Shown: positions 1 to 7,547 of the stretch, one piece after another
How the letters are laid out: every line of letters starts with the position of its first letter
Numbering within the stretch: position 1 is the first letter of the stretch
Source: Hyphomicrobium_A sp963759735
GTDB lineage: Bacteria; Pseudomonadota; Alphaproteobacteria; Rhizobiales; Hyphomicrobiaceae
Direction: 5' to 3'
Length of the DNA: 64,000 bases
Assembly: GCA_963759735.1 (NCBI GenBank)
Contig: CAVXAF010000006.1
Span: forward strand, 1-64,000
Notes under the pieces: generated by a model
Seen by the model: the letters and a program-made list of their open reading frames with translations, nothing else
What the model was told of the DNA's origin: nothing
The model's database searches: none
Made by a program: the position numbers and the translations under genes

Positions 1-597
1 TATGAGAACGACACCCCGTTCGATTGGCGCGTGCTGGCGCCCGACGATCCCGAGGTGGAGGCCGAGTTCGCGGCGTTATGGCCACTTCGCCGCATGCCGG
101 TGCTCGTCGATCAGGGACGCACGGTCGTCGAGAGCACCAGCATCATCGAGTATCTGGCGGTCTATCATCCGGGGCGGGTGCGGCTCATTCCGACCGACGC
201 CGACGCGGCACTTGAGGCACGCACCATGGATCGCGTGTTCGACAACTACGTCATGACGCCGATGCAGAGGATCGTGTTCGACTTCATACGACCGCCGGAG
301 GCGCGCGACCCGCACGGGGTGAAGGACGCCCGCGCCATGCTCGACAAGGCCTATGGCTGGCTCGACGGCGTCATGGCAATGCGCGCATGGGCGGCGGGCG
401 ACGCGTTCAGCCTTGCGGATTGTGCCGCGGCACCCTCGCTGTTCTACGCCGACTGGGTGCATCCGATCCCCGAGCCGTTCGCCAACCTGCGCTCCTATCG
501 CGTCCGCCTGCTGGCGCGGCCTTCGTTCGCGCGGGCGGTGGATGAGGCAAGGCCGTTTCGTGCCTGGTTCCCGCCGGGCGCGCCGGACCGGGATTGA
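1..597 (+). CDS. Glutathione S-transferase family protein (5' end cut off)
   Basis: The reading frame is open to the left edge of the window, so the N-terminal part of the thioredoxin-like domain is missing. What remains has the cis-proline strand (RRMPVLV) followed by the V-E-S-T-S-I-I-E-Y-L segment typical of the glutathione-binding site, then an all-helical C-terminal domain with the LADCAAAPSL helix. GST-family enzymes conjugate or reduce substrates with glutathione in the cytosol; the substrate cannot be told from sequence. The stop lies 5 bp before the first of two operator-like inverted repeats that precede the next gene. An internal GTG at 31 is not a likely start because the homologous fold extends upstream of it. 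Confidence 0.85.
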   Translation, partial: YENDTPFDWRVLAPDDPEVEAEFAALWPLRRMPVLVDQGRTVVESTSIIEYLAVYHPGRVRLIPTDADAALEARTMDRVFDNYVMTPMQRIVFDFIRPPEARDPHGVKDARAMLDKAYGWLDGVMAMRAWAAGDAFSLADCAAAPSLFYADWVHPIPEPFANLRSYRVRLLARPSFARAVDEARPFRAWFPPGAPDRD

Positions 598-602
598 ACA
601 AA

Positions 603-622
603 GCGCAACAAAAAGGTTGCGC
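603..622. promoter_or_regulatory. Operator-like inverted repeat, copy 1
   Basis: GCGCAAC-N6-GTTGCGC is a perfect 7-6-7 inverted repeat, 5 bp after the GST stop. The same architecture recurs 46 bp further on, just before the AHSA1 start. Because an ArsR-family repressor gene lies immediately downstream, these are the obvious candidate sites for autoregulation. Binding itself is inferred. Confidence 0.6.
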
Positions 623-648
623 AACGCCCCGATCGGCGGTACCTCTAT

Positions 649-668
649 GCGCAACCAGGAGGTTGCGT
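649..668. promoter_or_regulatory. Operator-like inverted repeat, copy 2, overlapping the ribosome binding site
   Basis: GCGCAAC-N6-GTTGCGT repeats copy 1 with one changed base. Its spacer contains the Shine-Dalgarno AGGAGG (657-662) and it ends one base before the ATG at 669, so a bound protein would cover the transcription and translation start region. Confidence 0.6.
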
Positions 669-1122
669 ATGAACGATCGCATCGAGAAGTCCATCGAGAT
701 CAAGGCGCCCGTCTCGCGCGTCTGGAAGGCGCTGACCGATTACCGCGAATTCGGCACGTGGTTCCGGGTGCGGCTCGAAGGGCCGTTTGCGCCTGGCGAA
801 ACGGCGACAGGCCAGATCACCCATCCCGGCTATGAACACGTGCGCATGCAGGTCGTGGTGCAGAAGATCGAGCCGGAGCGGTTGTTCTCCTTTACGTGGC
901 ATCCTTATGCCATCGAGCCGGGTGTCGACTACTCAGGCGAAACCCCGACGCTGGTCGAATTCACCTTGCAGCCGACGTCCGCCGGCACGTTGCTGCGCGT
1001 CGTCGAGTTCAGGCTTTGATAAGGTGCCGGCTCACCGTCGCGCCGAAGCCTTCCGCATGAACGATGGCGGCTGGGGCGCGCAGATGGGGAACATCGAACG
1101 CCATGTCCGACAAGCGGCCTAG
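669..1122 (+). CDS. AHSA1/SRPBCC (START-like) domain protein, one apparent frameshift
   Basis: This is a small START-like ligand-binding fold of the AHSA1 family. The first frame gives 116 residues (MNDRIEKSIEIKAP through the F-S-F-T-W-H-P-Y core) and stops at 1019 after VVEFRL. The usual family C-terminus (SGFDKVPAHRRAEAF, then GGWxAQMGNIERHV) follows at once in the +1 frame and ends at 1122. Removing one T from the TT at 1008-1009 joins them into a normal protein of about 150 residues. ATG 669 is chosen for its AGGAGG Shine-Dalgarno. The repaired gene overlaps the downstream arsR-type gene by 20 bp, typical of these co-transcribed pairs. Whether the frameshift is real or a consensus error is open. 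Confidence 0.8.
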
Positions 1123-1447
1123 CCGGCTCGCCGCACTACGCACGCGCGCCACTGTATTCGCCGCGCTGGGCGATGAAACGCGCCTCGCAGTTCTCGCCAA
1201 GCTGCTGAACGGGGAGGCGCAGTCGATCGCGCGCCTCACCGAGGGCACGCATCTCACCCGGCAGGCCGTGACCAAGCACCTGCGCGTGCTGGAGGGCGCG
1301 GGTGTCGTGCGCAGCGTGCGTGCCGGGCGCGAGGCGCTGTTTGAACTGGTGCCGCGACCGATCGAGGAAGCTTGCTCGTATCTGGAGTCCATCGCCGCCC
1401 AGTGGGACGCCGCTCTCAATCGGCTAAAATTGTTCGTCGAGGACTAA
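1103..1447 (+). CDS. ArsR/SmtB-family winged-helix regulator
   Basis: A 114-residue protein with the ArsR-type winged helix: an FAALGDETRLAVLAKL first helix, then an IARLTEGTHLTRQAVTKHLRVLEGAG helix-turn-helix (split here by residues) and a VVRSVRAGREALFEL wing. The cysteine metal-binding motif of true arsenic sensors (CxC in the recognition helix) is absent, so it is better described as the SRPBCC-linked subgroup. Start ATG 1103 is preferred over ATG 1064, which would add a non-conserved leader. It overlaps the end of the repaired AHSA1 gene. It probably represses its own operon through the two inverted repeats at 603-622 and 649-668. Confidence 0.85.
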   Translation: MSDKRPSRLAALRTRATVFAALGDETRLAVLAKLLNGEAQSIARLTEGTHLTRQAVTKHLRVLEGAGVVRSVRAGREALFELVPRPIEEACSYLESIAAQWDAALNRLKLFVED

Positions 1448-1553
1448 CAATCAGGAAGAGATGCTGCGCGTCCTAAAACCGAGCGAGGAGTGGCGCTCGT
1501 TTAAGTGCGCGCTATATTGACTGCAGCCAGCCCGCATCAAGGGGACAGCCTGC

Positions 1554-2018
1554 ATGATCAATCTCACTGTCAACGGCACCAAGGTGTCGGTTCCCGCGCC
1601 AGATGACATGCCCTTGTTGTGGGTGATCCGCGACCTGCTCGGCATGACCGGCACGAAGTTCGGTTGCGGCATCGGTCAATGCGGCGCCTGCACCGTGCAC
1701 GTCGATGGCGAGCCGCGGCGCTCCTGCCTGACGCCGGTTTCCGACGTCGCCGAACGCGCCATCACGACCATCGAGGGCATCGGCGCGACGCCGAGCGGCA
1801 AGGCCGTGCAGGAAGCCTGGCTCAACCTCGAGGTGGTACAGTGTGGTTACTGCCAGTCGGGGCAGATCATGACCGCCGCCGCGATCATCGACATGGTGCC
1901 CGAGCCGACAGACACCGACATCGACCAGGGCATGACCGGCAACATCTGCCGTTGCGGCACATACGTGCGCATCCGCGAAGCCATCAAAGAGGCGGCCAAA
2001 GCGGCCGCCGGAAAGTAG
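1554..2018 (+). CDS. iorA: (2Fe-2S)-binding subunit of a molybdenum hydroxylase (IorA-like)
   Basis: A 154-residue small subunit of the xanthine dehydrogenase/isoquinoline 1-oxidoreductase family. It carries the plant-type ferredoxin cluster ligands (GCGIGQCGACTVHVDG with a later C) and the second [2Fe-2S] set (CGYCQSGQ and CRCGTY). In the family it passes electrons from the molybdopterin site of the large subunit to an acceptor. It is followed after 7 bp by the large subunit, so the two are co-transcribed. The start ATG 1554 lies just after GGGGACAG. Substrate specificity (N-heterocycle or aldehyde) cannot be assigned; the symbol reflects family similarity. Confidence 0.85.
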   Translation: MINLTVNGTKVSVPAPDDMPLLWVIRDLLGMTGTKFGCGIGQCGACTVHVDGEPRRSCLTPVSDVAERAITTIEGIGATPSGKAVQEAWLNLEVVQCGYCQSGQIMTAAAIIDMVPEPTDTDIDQGMTGNICRCGTYVRIREAIKEAAKAAAGK

Positions 2019-2025
2019 GCGCGCC

Positions 2026-4200
2026 ATGCTGCATAAATTGCAAGCCGCTGAGACGAGTGCGTTGTCGCGTCGCCGCTTCCTGCAGGCCGGCGCGGCTTTC
2101 GGTGGCGGCCTGATGATCGGCTGGGTGGAGCCGGCGGAGGCCGAGCCCGGCAGCGCCCCGGTCGTTGATTTCGCGCCCAACGCCTTCATCAAGATCGATC
2201 GCGACGGCAAGGTGACGGTGATCTCGCCCATGATCGAAATGGGCCAGGGCACCTACACCTCGCTGCCGATGCTGGTGGCCGAAGAACTCGATGTCCACAT
2301 GGCAAACGTCGCCTACGGCATCTCGCCGCCGAGCGACAAACTGTATGGCAACCCGGCCATCGGGGGCGCCCAGATCACCGGCGGCTCGGCCTCGATACGC
2401 GGGTTCTACAAGCCGATGCGCGAGGCGGGCGCTGCGGCGCGGCAGATGCTCATTGCCGCCGCGGCTACCAAGCTGGCGGTGGATGCCAGCGAGCTGACGA
2501 CCGAAGCCGGGCACGTGGTGCACGCCAAGAGCGGACAGAGCATCGGTTACGGAGCGCTGGTCGACGAGGCGGCCAAGCTTCCCGTGCCGACCAACGTCGC
2601 GCTCAAGGAGCCAAGCCAGTTCCGCATCATCGGTACGCCGGCAAAGCGGCTCGATGGTTCAGACAAGGTCGATGGTTCGGCCAAGTTCGGCATCGATGTG
2701 CAGGTGCCCGGTATGAAGATCGCGCACGTCGCGGCTTCGCCTGTGTTCGGCGGCACGCTGGCCTCGGTCGACGAGGCGGCAGCGCTGGCGGTGGCGGGCG
2801 TACGCCAGGTAGCGAAGCTCGACAACGCGGTGGCGGTCATCGCCGACAACTATTGGGCGGCCAAGCTAGGCATGGACGCAGCGGCGCCGAAGTTCAACGA
2901 CGGGCCGAATGCCAAGCTGTCGACGGCCGACGTCGTGGCGGCGCTCGCCAAGGCCTCCAAGCGCGACGGCGCAGTCGGCAAGTCGGTGGGTGACGCAGCA
3001 GGCGCGCTCACCAAGGCGGCGATGAAGGTCGAGAGCATATACGAAAATCCGTTTCTCGCGCATGCCACCATGGAGCCTATCAACTGCACCGTGCACGTCA
3101 CGGCGGATGGCTGCGACATCTGGGTCGGCACGCAGATCCCGAGCGTTACGCAGGCGGTGATCGCCAAGACGCTCGGTCTGGAGCCCGACAAGGTTCGCAT
3201 CAACAACCATCTGATTGGCGGCGGTTTCGGGCGCCGGCTCGAGTTCGACTTCGTCCTGCAGGCGGTGCTCATCGCCAAGCAGTCGCCCGATCCGGTCAAG
3301 GTCGTGTGGAGCCGTGAGGAAGACATCCAGCACGATATGTACCGGCCGTACTATTACGACCGCATTGCTGCCGGTCTGGATGCCGGCGGCAAGCTCGTCG
3401 CCTGGAAGCACCGCATCGTCGGATCATCGATCATGGCGCGCTTCTTCCCTGCGATGTTCAAGGAAGGGCTCGATCCCGACGCCGTCGACGGCGCCATCGA
3501 GCTGCCGTATGCGATCCCGAACTTCTACGTCGACTACGTGCGCGAGGAGCCGCCGGGAATTCCGACGGCGTTCTGGCGCGGGGTCGGGCCGACGCGCAAC
3601 TGCTACGTGGTGGAAAGCTTTATCGACGAACTGGCGCTGGCGGCGAAGAAGGATCCCTTCGAGTTTCGCCGCGAACTGACTGCCGATAGCCCGCGCGCAC
3701 GCCATGTGCTGGAGCGCGCTGCCGCGCTGTCGGGATGGGGCACGCCGCTTGATCCACGCAAAGGCCGAGGCATTGCGCTGCTCTACGCTTTCGGCACGTA
3801 CATCGCTGCGGTGGCGGAGGTGACGGTGCGCGACAACGGCGAGGTGCGCGTCGATCGGGTCTGCTCCGCCGTCGATTGCGGGCAGGTCATCAATCCCAAC
3901 ACCGTCGAGGCGCAAATCCAGAGCGGCATCATGTTCGGCGTCACGGCAGTGCTGTGGGGAGAGATCACCCTGAAAGACGGCCGCGTCGAGCAATCGAATT
4001 TCGACAACTACCGGATGCTGCGCATTGATGAGGCGCCGAAGATCGAAGTCGAGATCGTGAAGAACGGTGAAGCGCCCGGCGGCATTGGCGAGCCGGGGAC
4101 TTCGGTTCTGATGCCGGCGGTGTTGAATGCGGTGCATGCCGCGACCGGCGTGCGGCTGCGCAAGCTGCCGATAGACGCGTCGTTGTTGCGCTCCGTCTGA
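2026..4200 (+). CDS. iorB: Molybdopterin-binding subunit of a molybdenum hydroxylase (IorB-like)
   Basis: A 724-residue large subunit. Residues about 14-40 form a twin-arginine signal (SRRRFLQAGAAFGGG), so the folded enzyme is expected in the periplasm or on the outer face of the membrane. The rest matches the aldehyde oxidase/xanthine dehydrogenase molybdopterin domains, with the GGGFGRR loop, the FWRGVGPTRN segment and the GGIGEPGT motif near the C-terminus, whose glutamate is the expected catalytic base. Together with the upstream iron-sulfur subunit it would hydroxylate an N-heterocycle or oxidise an aldehyde using water. No cytochrome c subunit is adjacent, so the electron acceptor is unknown. 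Confidence 0.88.
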   Translation: MLHKLQAAETSALSRRRFLQAGAAFGGGLMIGWVEPAEAEPGSAPVVDFAPNAFIKIDRDGKVTVISPMIEMGQGTYTSLPMLVAEELDVHMANVAYGISPPSDKLYGNPAIGGAQITGGSASIRGFYKPMREAGAAARQMLIAAAATKLAVDASELTTEAGHVVHAKSGQSIGYGALVDEAAKLPVPTNVALKEPSQFRIIGTPAKRLDGSDKVDGSAKFGIDVQVPGMKIAHVAASPVFGGTLASVDEAAALAVAGVRQVAKLDNAVAVIADNYWAAKLGMDAAAPKFNDGPNAKLSTADVVAALAKASKRDGAVGKSVGDAAGALTKAAMKVESIYENPFLAHATMEPINCTVHVTADGCDIWVGTQIPSVTQAVIAKTLGLEPDKVRINNHLIGGGFGRRLEFDFVLQAVLIAKQSPDPVKVVWSREEDIQHDMYRPYYYDRIAAGLDAGGKLVAWKHRIVGSSIMARFFPAMFKEGLDPDAVDGAIELPYAIPNFYVDYVREEPPGIPTAFWRGVGPTRNCYVVESFIDELALAAKKDPFEFRRELTADSPRARHVLERAAALSGWGTPLDPRKGRGIALLYAFGTYIAAVAEVTVRDNGEVRVDRVCSAVDCGQVINPNTVEAQIQSGIMFGVTAVLWGEITLKDGRVEQSNFDNYRMLRIDEAPKIEVEIVKNGEAPGGIGEPGTSVLMPAVLNAVHAATGVRLRKLPIDASLLRSV

Positions 4201-4205
4201 GCAGT

Positions 4206-4230
4206 CCGGCGGCGTCAAACACGCCGCCGG
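4206..4230. terminator. Hairpin between convergent genes
   Basis: A perfect 10-bp GC-rich stem (4206-4215 with 4221-4230) around a 5-base loop, extended by GCAG/CTGC with a bulge. It lies between iorB and the convergent small gene at 4251-4535. There is no strong T-run, so it may work as a weak bidirectional terminator. Confidence 0.5.
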
Positions 4231-4250
4231 CTGCGTTCGTGTTGCCGGCG

Positions 4251-4535
4251 TTACTTGGTGCCGGGCTGGTCTTGCATCGCCTTTTCGCTGAGGCTGCCGC
4301 CGTCGGACTTGGCGGTCGGCATCGAGGTGCTGCCACCCATCGTGCCCGGCTGATCCTTCATCGCTTTGTCGGCAAGGCTGCCGTTGTCGGGCTTAGCGGT
4401 CGGCATGGAGGTGCTGCCGCCCATCGTGCCGGGCTGGTCTTCCATCGCCTTCGTGGTGAGGCTGCTGTCGTCGGCTGCGAAAGCAACGGCGGCAGAAGCG
4501 GCGAGCACAACGGCGCTAAGAATGATCTTGTTCAT
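4251..4535 (-). CDS. Small exported repeat protein of unknown function
   Basis: A 94-residue protein starting MNKIILSAVVLAASAAVAFA, a clear Sec signal peptide cleaved before ADDSS. The mature part is almost entirely three repeats of S-L-x-x-K-A-M-x-D-Q-P-G-T, the first two followed by MGGSTSMPTAK linkers. No enzyme motif is visible and no known family is recognised. The inner ATG (4535) is chosen over one 24 bp upstream because the signal peptide starts there. The regularity suggests a structural or ligand-displaying periplasmic protein, but that is a guess. Confidence 0.75.
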   Translation of the reverse strand: MNKIILSAVVLAASAAVAFAADDSSLTTKAMEDQPGTMGGSTSMPTAKPDNGSLADKAMKDQPGTMGGSTSMPTAKSDGGSLSEKAMQDQPGTK

Positions 4536-4864
4536 GGTGTTCTCCTTGGGGGTTTGCATCCACGGAGAGGACTACGGTCGACCGCAGAAGACCGTTACGG
4601 AAAAAGAATTTGCGAGCGCCACGTAACAAATCGCTGGATAGACGGCGGTAGGCATAGGCGTCCAGATAGAGGAACGAAAGAGCGTCCGCGACGTCTACAC
4701 AGAGGTCGCCGCGATTGATCGCCGTGCGGGCGAGGAAGAGCGTCGGCACGTCGGCGAGGTCAAGGCGAGGCGCCAGCAGTGCATTAAGCAAGCCTCAACC
4801 ACAACACGGGCTAAACTCTCATCAGCGCTCGCACCGGGATGACGACACGCGCATCGAGGGCACC
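4536..4864. other. Intergenic region, nothing recognised
   Basis: About 330 bp between the divergent small exported-protein gene and the DUF302 gene. It must hold both promoters, but no clear box, repeat or small gene stands out. The reading frames crossing it have arginine/serine-rich, non-protein-like translations. Confidence 0.4.
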
Positions 4865-5389
4865 ATGGCGACCACAAGGCTGACCGTAGCGCGCACCGAC
4901 GTTGCGACCGGCCTAAGCTACGAAGACCTGGTGCAGCGTTTCGAAAGTACCTTGGGCGTGTGGGACGGCGCGACGGCCAAGCGGTTGGTCGAGCGCAATG
5001 CCCCGTGGTCGGAGGTGGAGCAGGCCGCCGGAAAAATCGCCGGCACGCACGGGCTGATGATCATCGCCGCCATCGATCAGGGGCAGCTAACGTCGCTATC
5101 GGGTCGCGCAAAGAAATGCCGGCTCTATCTCGTCGGCAATCCGGTCATCGCCGCGGGGATCCTCGATCTTGATCCACACGCGGCGCTGTATGTGCCGTTT
5201 CGCGTGACGTTATTCGAAGGCGACGACGCGGACGGCGCGCAGATATCCTTCGATCGACCGAGCGCTTCACTGGCACTGCTCGGCAATGCGCAGATCGACG
5301 ACATCGGGCGGCAGCTCGACGAGAAGATCGACGCCGTCGTGGCGGCGGTGTGCGCTACGGCGCAGTCGCTAAGCGCCGCGCGCGGCTAG
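4865..5389 (+). CDS. DUF302-domain protein
   Basis: A 174-residue cytosolic protein with the DUF302 fold: LSYEDLVQRFESTL at the start, a KIAGTHGLMIIAAIDQG segment, a YLVGNPVIAAGIL core and the LYVPFRVTLFE strand, ending with LGNAQIDDIGRQLDEKI. The family is often implicated in redox or sulfur-related contexts, but its function is not established. ATG 4865 follows GAGGGCACC, a usable Shine-Dalgarno; an upstream in-frame start would add an unconserved arginine-rich leader. There is no signal peptide. It converges with sspB, whose stop is 7 bp away. Confidence 0.75.
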   Translation: MATTRLTVARTDVATGLSYEDLVQRFESTLGVWDGATAKRLVERNAPWSEVEQAAGKIAGTHGLMIIAAIDQGQLTSLSGRAKKCRLYLVGNPVIAAGILDLDPHAALYVPFRVTLFEGDDADGAQISFDRPSASLALLGNAQIDDIGRQLDEKIDAVVAAVCATAQSLSAARG

Positions 5390-5395
5390 CAGCGA

Positions 5396-6088
5396 TTATT
5401 TCTTGCGGAAGGCATCGAGGCGCAGGATCTGCGCGCCGCCGTTGTCCTGCTGCGGCTTGTCGTCGCCATCCTTCGCGGCAACCGGCTGCAGCGGCGTCGG
5501 CGCGGCAGGCTGCTGCGGCTTCTGCTGCGCCGGTGCCGGCGGAGGCGGGGCTGCAGGTGCGCGGGCCGGCTGGGGAGGCGGGGGCTCGCTGGCCTCGGTT
5601 TTGGCCTTGCGCGGTACGCGTGGTTTCTTCGGCGCCGTCGAGCGGAGCGTGGGTCGATCGCCGTTGGCCCGCTCGCTGGTGCGACCGGCAAATCGCTGAC
5701 CAATGCTTTCACCGGTTTCGGGCTCGGCATCGGGATCTTCGAACTGCATGCCGTAGCGCACGGAGGGATCGAAGAACACGCGGATTGCGGCGAAGGGGAC
5801 GACGAGGCGCTCGGGGATGCCGTCGAACGTCAGCTTCACTTCAAAGCCTGTGTCGGAAACCGACAGGTCCCAGAAGCGGTGCTGCAGGACGACCGTCATC
5901 TCGGTCGGATACTTTTCCTTCAGCCGCTTCGACAGCACGACGCCGGAAGCCCCGGTATCGAACGAGATGTAGAAATGATGCTCGCCCGGCAGGCCCGACT
6001 TGGCCGCCTGGACAAGCACAGTCCGCACGACGCCACGCATGGCGTCCTGGGTTAAAGTCTCATAGTCGATAGTCGGCTCGGCCGGCAT
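5396..6088 (-). CDS. sspB: SspB-family ClpXP adaptor
   Basis: A 230-residue alpha-type SspB. The N-terminal two-thirds carries the conserved tag-binding fold (IDYETLTQDAMRGVVR, GLPGEHHFYISFDT, EMTVVLQHRFWDL, VPFAAIRVFFDPSV). A low-complexity Pro/Ala/Gln linker follows, and the last residues ILRLDAFRKK match the usual short C-terminal ClpX-binding tail. SspB captures proteins bearing the tmRNA tag and delivers them to ClpXP. The tmRNA gene itself lies immediately upstream on the same strand, so the tag source and the tag reader are neighbours. The start MPAEPTIDYE (6088) is chosen over an in-frame ATG at 6136 because family similarity begins at IDYE. Confidence 0.9.
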   Translation of the reverse strand: MPAEPTIDYETLTQDAMRGVVRTVLVQAAKSGLPGEHHFYISFDTGASGVVLSKRLKEKYPTEMTVVLQHRFWDLSVSDTGFEVKLTFDGIPERLVVPFAAIRVFFDPSVRYGMQFEDPDAEPETGESIGQRFAGRTSERANGDRPTLRSTAPKKPRVPRKAKTEASEPPPPQPARAPAAPPPPAPAQQKPQQPAAPTPLQPVAAKDGDDKPQQDNGGAQILRLDAFRKK

Positions 6089-6144
6089 CGGTCTCGCTTG
6101 GTGATCCCCGTCGCTCTCAAGCCGCTGGCGGCTCAAGATAGAAT

Positions 6145-6172
6145 GGAGGGCTTCTGTTGCCCGGTGCCCTCC
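6145..6172 (-). terminator. Hairpin downstream of ssrA
   Basis: A perfect 7-bp inverted repeat (GGAGGGC at 6145-6151, GCCCTCC at 6166-6172) lies between the 3' end of the tmRNA and the sspB start. On the minus strand it is followed by ATTCTATCTTG. It could terminate the tmRNA precursor or be its 3' processing stem. Confidence 0.45.
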
Positions 6173-6174
6173 GG

Positions 6175-6450
6175 ACCGCGCCTTATCCGGCTAAGGATAA
6201 GGGCTTCAAGTTCAGGCTAATCGCACCGCATTACGCAGCGAGAGCAGCCTCAGCATAGTTGTCATTGGCAACTATTCTGAATGGCCCGATGACGGCGGAA
6301 CCATGCCGAGCAAAAGCTAAACCCTTTACACCTTCGTCGATCCTAGTTCGCCCCCATCAGATGCCCGCGCTGGGCGCAATAGCTGTGCTTGCACGGGCAT
6401 GTGGTGGAGGCGCCGGGTACTGCCCCCGGGTCCGATCGGCTTATTACGGT
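6175..6450 (-). ncRNA. ssrA: tmRNA, circularly permuted two-piece (alphaproteobacterial) form
   Basis: Read on the minus strand, the gene has the permuted order acceptor piece, spacer, coding piece. The acceptor piece ends CGCCTCCACCA, with CCA ending at 6402; before it is a T-arm with a CCGGG/CCCGG stem around a 7-base loop. The coding piece starts GGGGGCG at 6355, which pairs with CGCCTCC to form the acceptor stem. The 46-nt spacer between them folds through ATGCCCG/CGGGCAT. The tag frame (6269 down to 6231) encodes ANDNYAEAALAA then TAA, with resume codon GCC, so the full tag is AANDNYAEAALAA. A helix CCTTATCC/GGATAAGG lies in the 3' part. A TTGCCG-N18-GATAAA pair at 6484-6455 could be the promoter. 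Exact outer ends are estimates. Confidence 0.93.
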
Positions 6451-6762
6451 CGCGTTTATCGCCATAGCCGGACGAATCCGGCAAGCTCAATATAGAGGCA
6501 GACGCGGCAGAAAAAAAGCCTGTCTCGTCCGCGACATGTGCAGACCTGTCGAAGGCACGTCGGCGACGGCGAGACGGTAAGCATGCCGAGCGACGCGCGA
6601 AGACGAGCCTGGCGCGTGAATTTGGCCCGGTGACGCACGCCTCCCACGCCATGCTATAGCGGTGGCAACACGGGCGCCGGAGACGATAACCGCGCCATAC
6701 GGGAGGCGCTGCTGACAGTTCCATCTATCGATGCCGGTCCCGGCGGAGCAGGTCCTGCCTAC
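6451..6762. other. Intergenic region between ssrA and the CPBP gene
   Basis: About 310 bp between divergent genes. The ssrA side holds the probable promoter (TTGCCG near 6484, GATAAA near 6455). No other conserved element, repeat or small gene could be supported. Confidence 0.4.
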
Positions 6763-7497
6763 GTGCCGCGAACCGGCTGGCCGTCGTGGGCGGTACTGCC
6801 CGCCGGCGTGCTCATCGTTATCCTCGCCATGCTGGCGGGTGTCGTGGCGACGGGGATCGCTGCAGCCGTGCTGGTTCCCGCCGGCGGGGACGCAGAAGCG
6901 GTTTTGCTGGGCCGGCAGGCGCTGATAGCGACCATTGTACTCGCGGCATTTCAGGTCGTTGTTATCCTCCTTACCCTCCTCGCGGCCGGTTTCTTCGCCT
7001 CCAATCGCGCCGAGACGCTGGCGCTTCGAACCCCGCGCGGCGGCTGGGGCGTGCTCGTGCCGGCGCTGGCGGCGATGTTCGTGGTCACGGGTGTGTGGAC
7101 CGGTGCGCTGCTGTGGTGGAGCCCGGAGACCGTCATCGGCGACGTGCGCATCTTTAAAGAGCTGCTGCAGGGCGAAACGGCGATCCCGGCGCTGATACTC
7201 ATCGGGCTGGGCGCGCCGTTGTCCGAGGAGCTGCTGTTCCGTGGCTTCCTTTTCTCCGGGCTCGCCAAGTCGCGACTGGGCCTCGTCGGCACCAGTTTGC
7301 TGACCGCTGTTCTGTGGACCGCCCTGCACGCCGGCTACTCGATTTTCGGGCTCATCGAAGTGCTGGCAATCGGGCTATATTTCTCGTGGCTTCTGGTGCG
7401 CACGGGGAGCGTGTGGGTGACGATCATCTGCCATGCCGTGTACAACACGGTGATCGGTGTGGCGCTCTACTTCATAACTCTGCCACCGCCCGCCTGA
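6763..7497 (+). CDS. CPBP-family intramembrane metalloprotease (CAAX protease-like)
   Basis: A 244-residue multi-spanning membrane protein with the motifs of the CPBP/Abi family: the glutamate pair in SEELLFRGFLF, the first histidine in ALHAGYS and the last in CHAVYNTVIG, which would form the active site inside the membrane. Several hydrophobic helices precede them. Family members cleave membrane-embedded or prenylated substrates or act in immunity and stress; the substrate is unknown here. The only good start in frame is GTG 6763 with a weak ribosome binding site, so the true start may lie upstream. It is followed by thyA after 50 bp. Confidence 0.8.
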   Translation: MPRTGWPSWAVLPAGVLIVILAMLAGVVATGIAAAVLVPAGGDAEAVLLGRQALIATIVLAAFQVVVILLTLLAAGFFASNRAETLALRTPRGGWGVLVPALAAMFVVTGVWTGALLWWSPETVIGDVRIFKELLQGETAIPALILIGLGAPLSEELLFRGFLFSGLAKSRLGLVGTSLLTAVLWTALHAGYSIFGLIEVLAIGLYFSWLLVRTGSVWVTIICHAVYNTVIGVALYFITLPPPA

Positions 7498-7547
7498 GCC
7501 TCGCTCGCCCGTGCACGCCCGGTCGGGAATCGACCTATATAGAGAGC

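Noticed and set aside
1103..1447. An arsenic-responsive ArsR
   Set aside because: The metal-binding cysteine motif is missing and no arsenic resistance genes are nearby.
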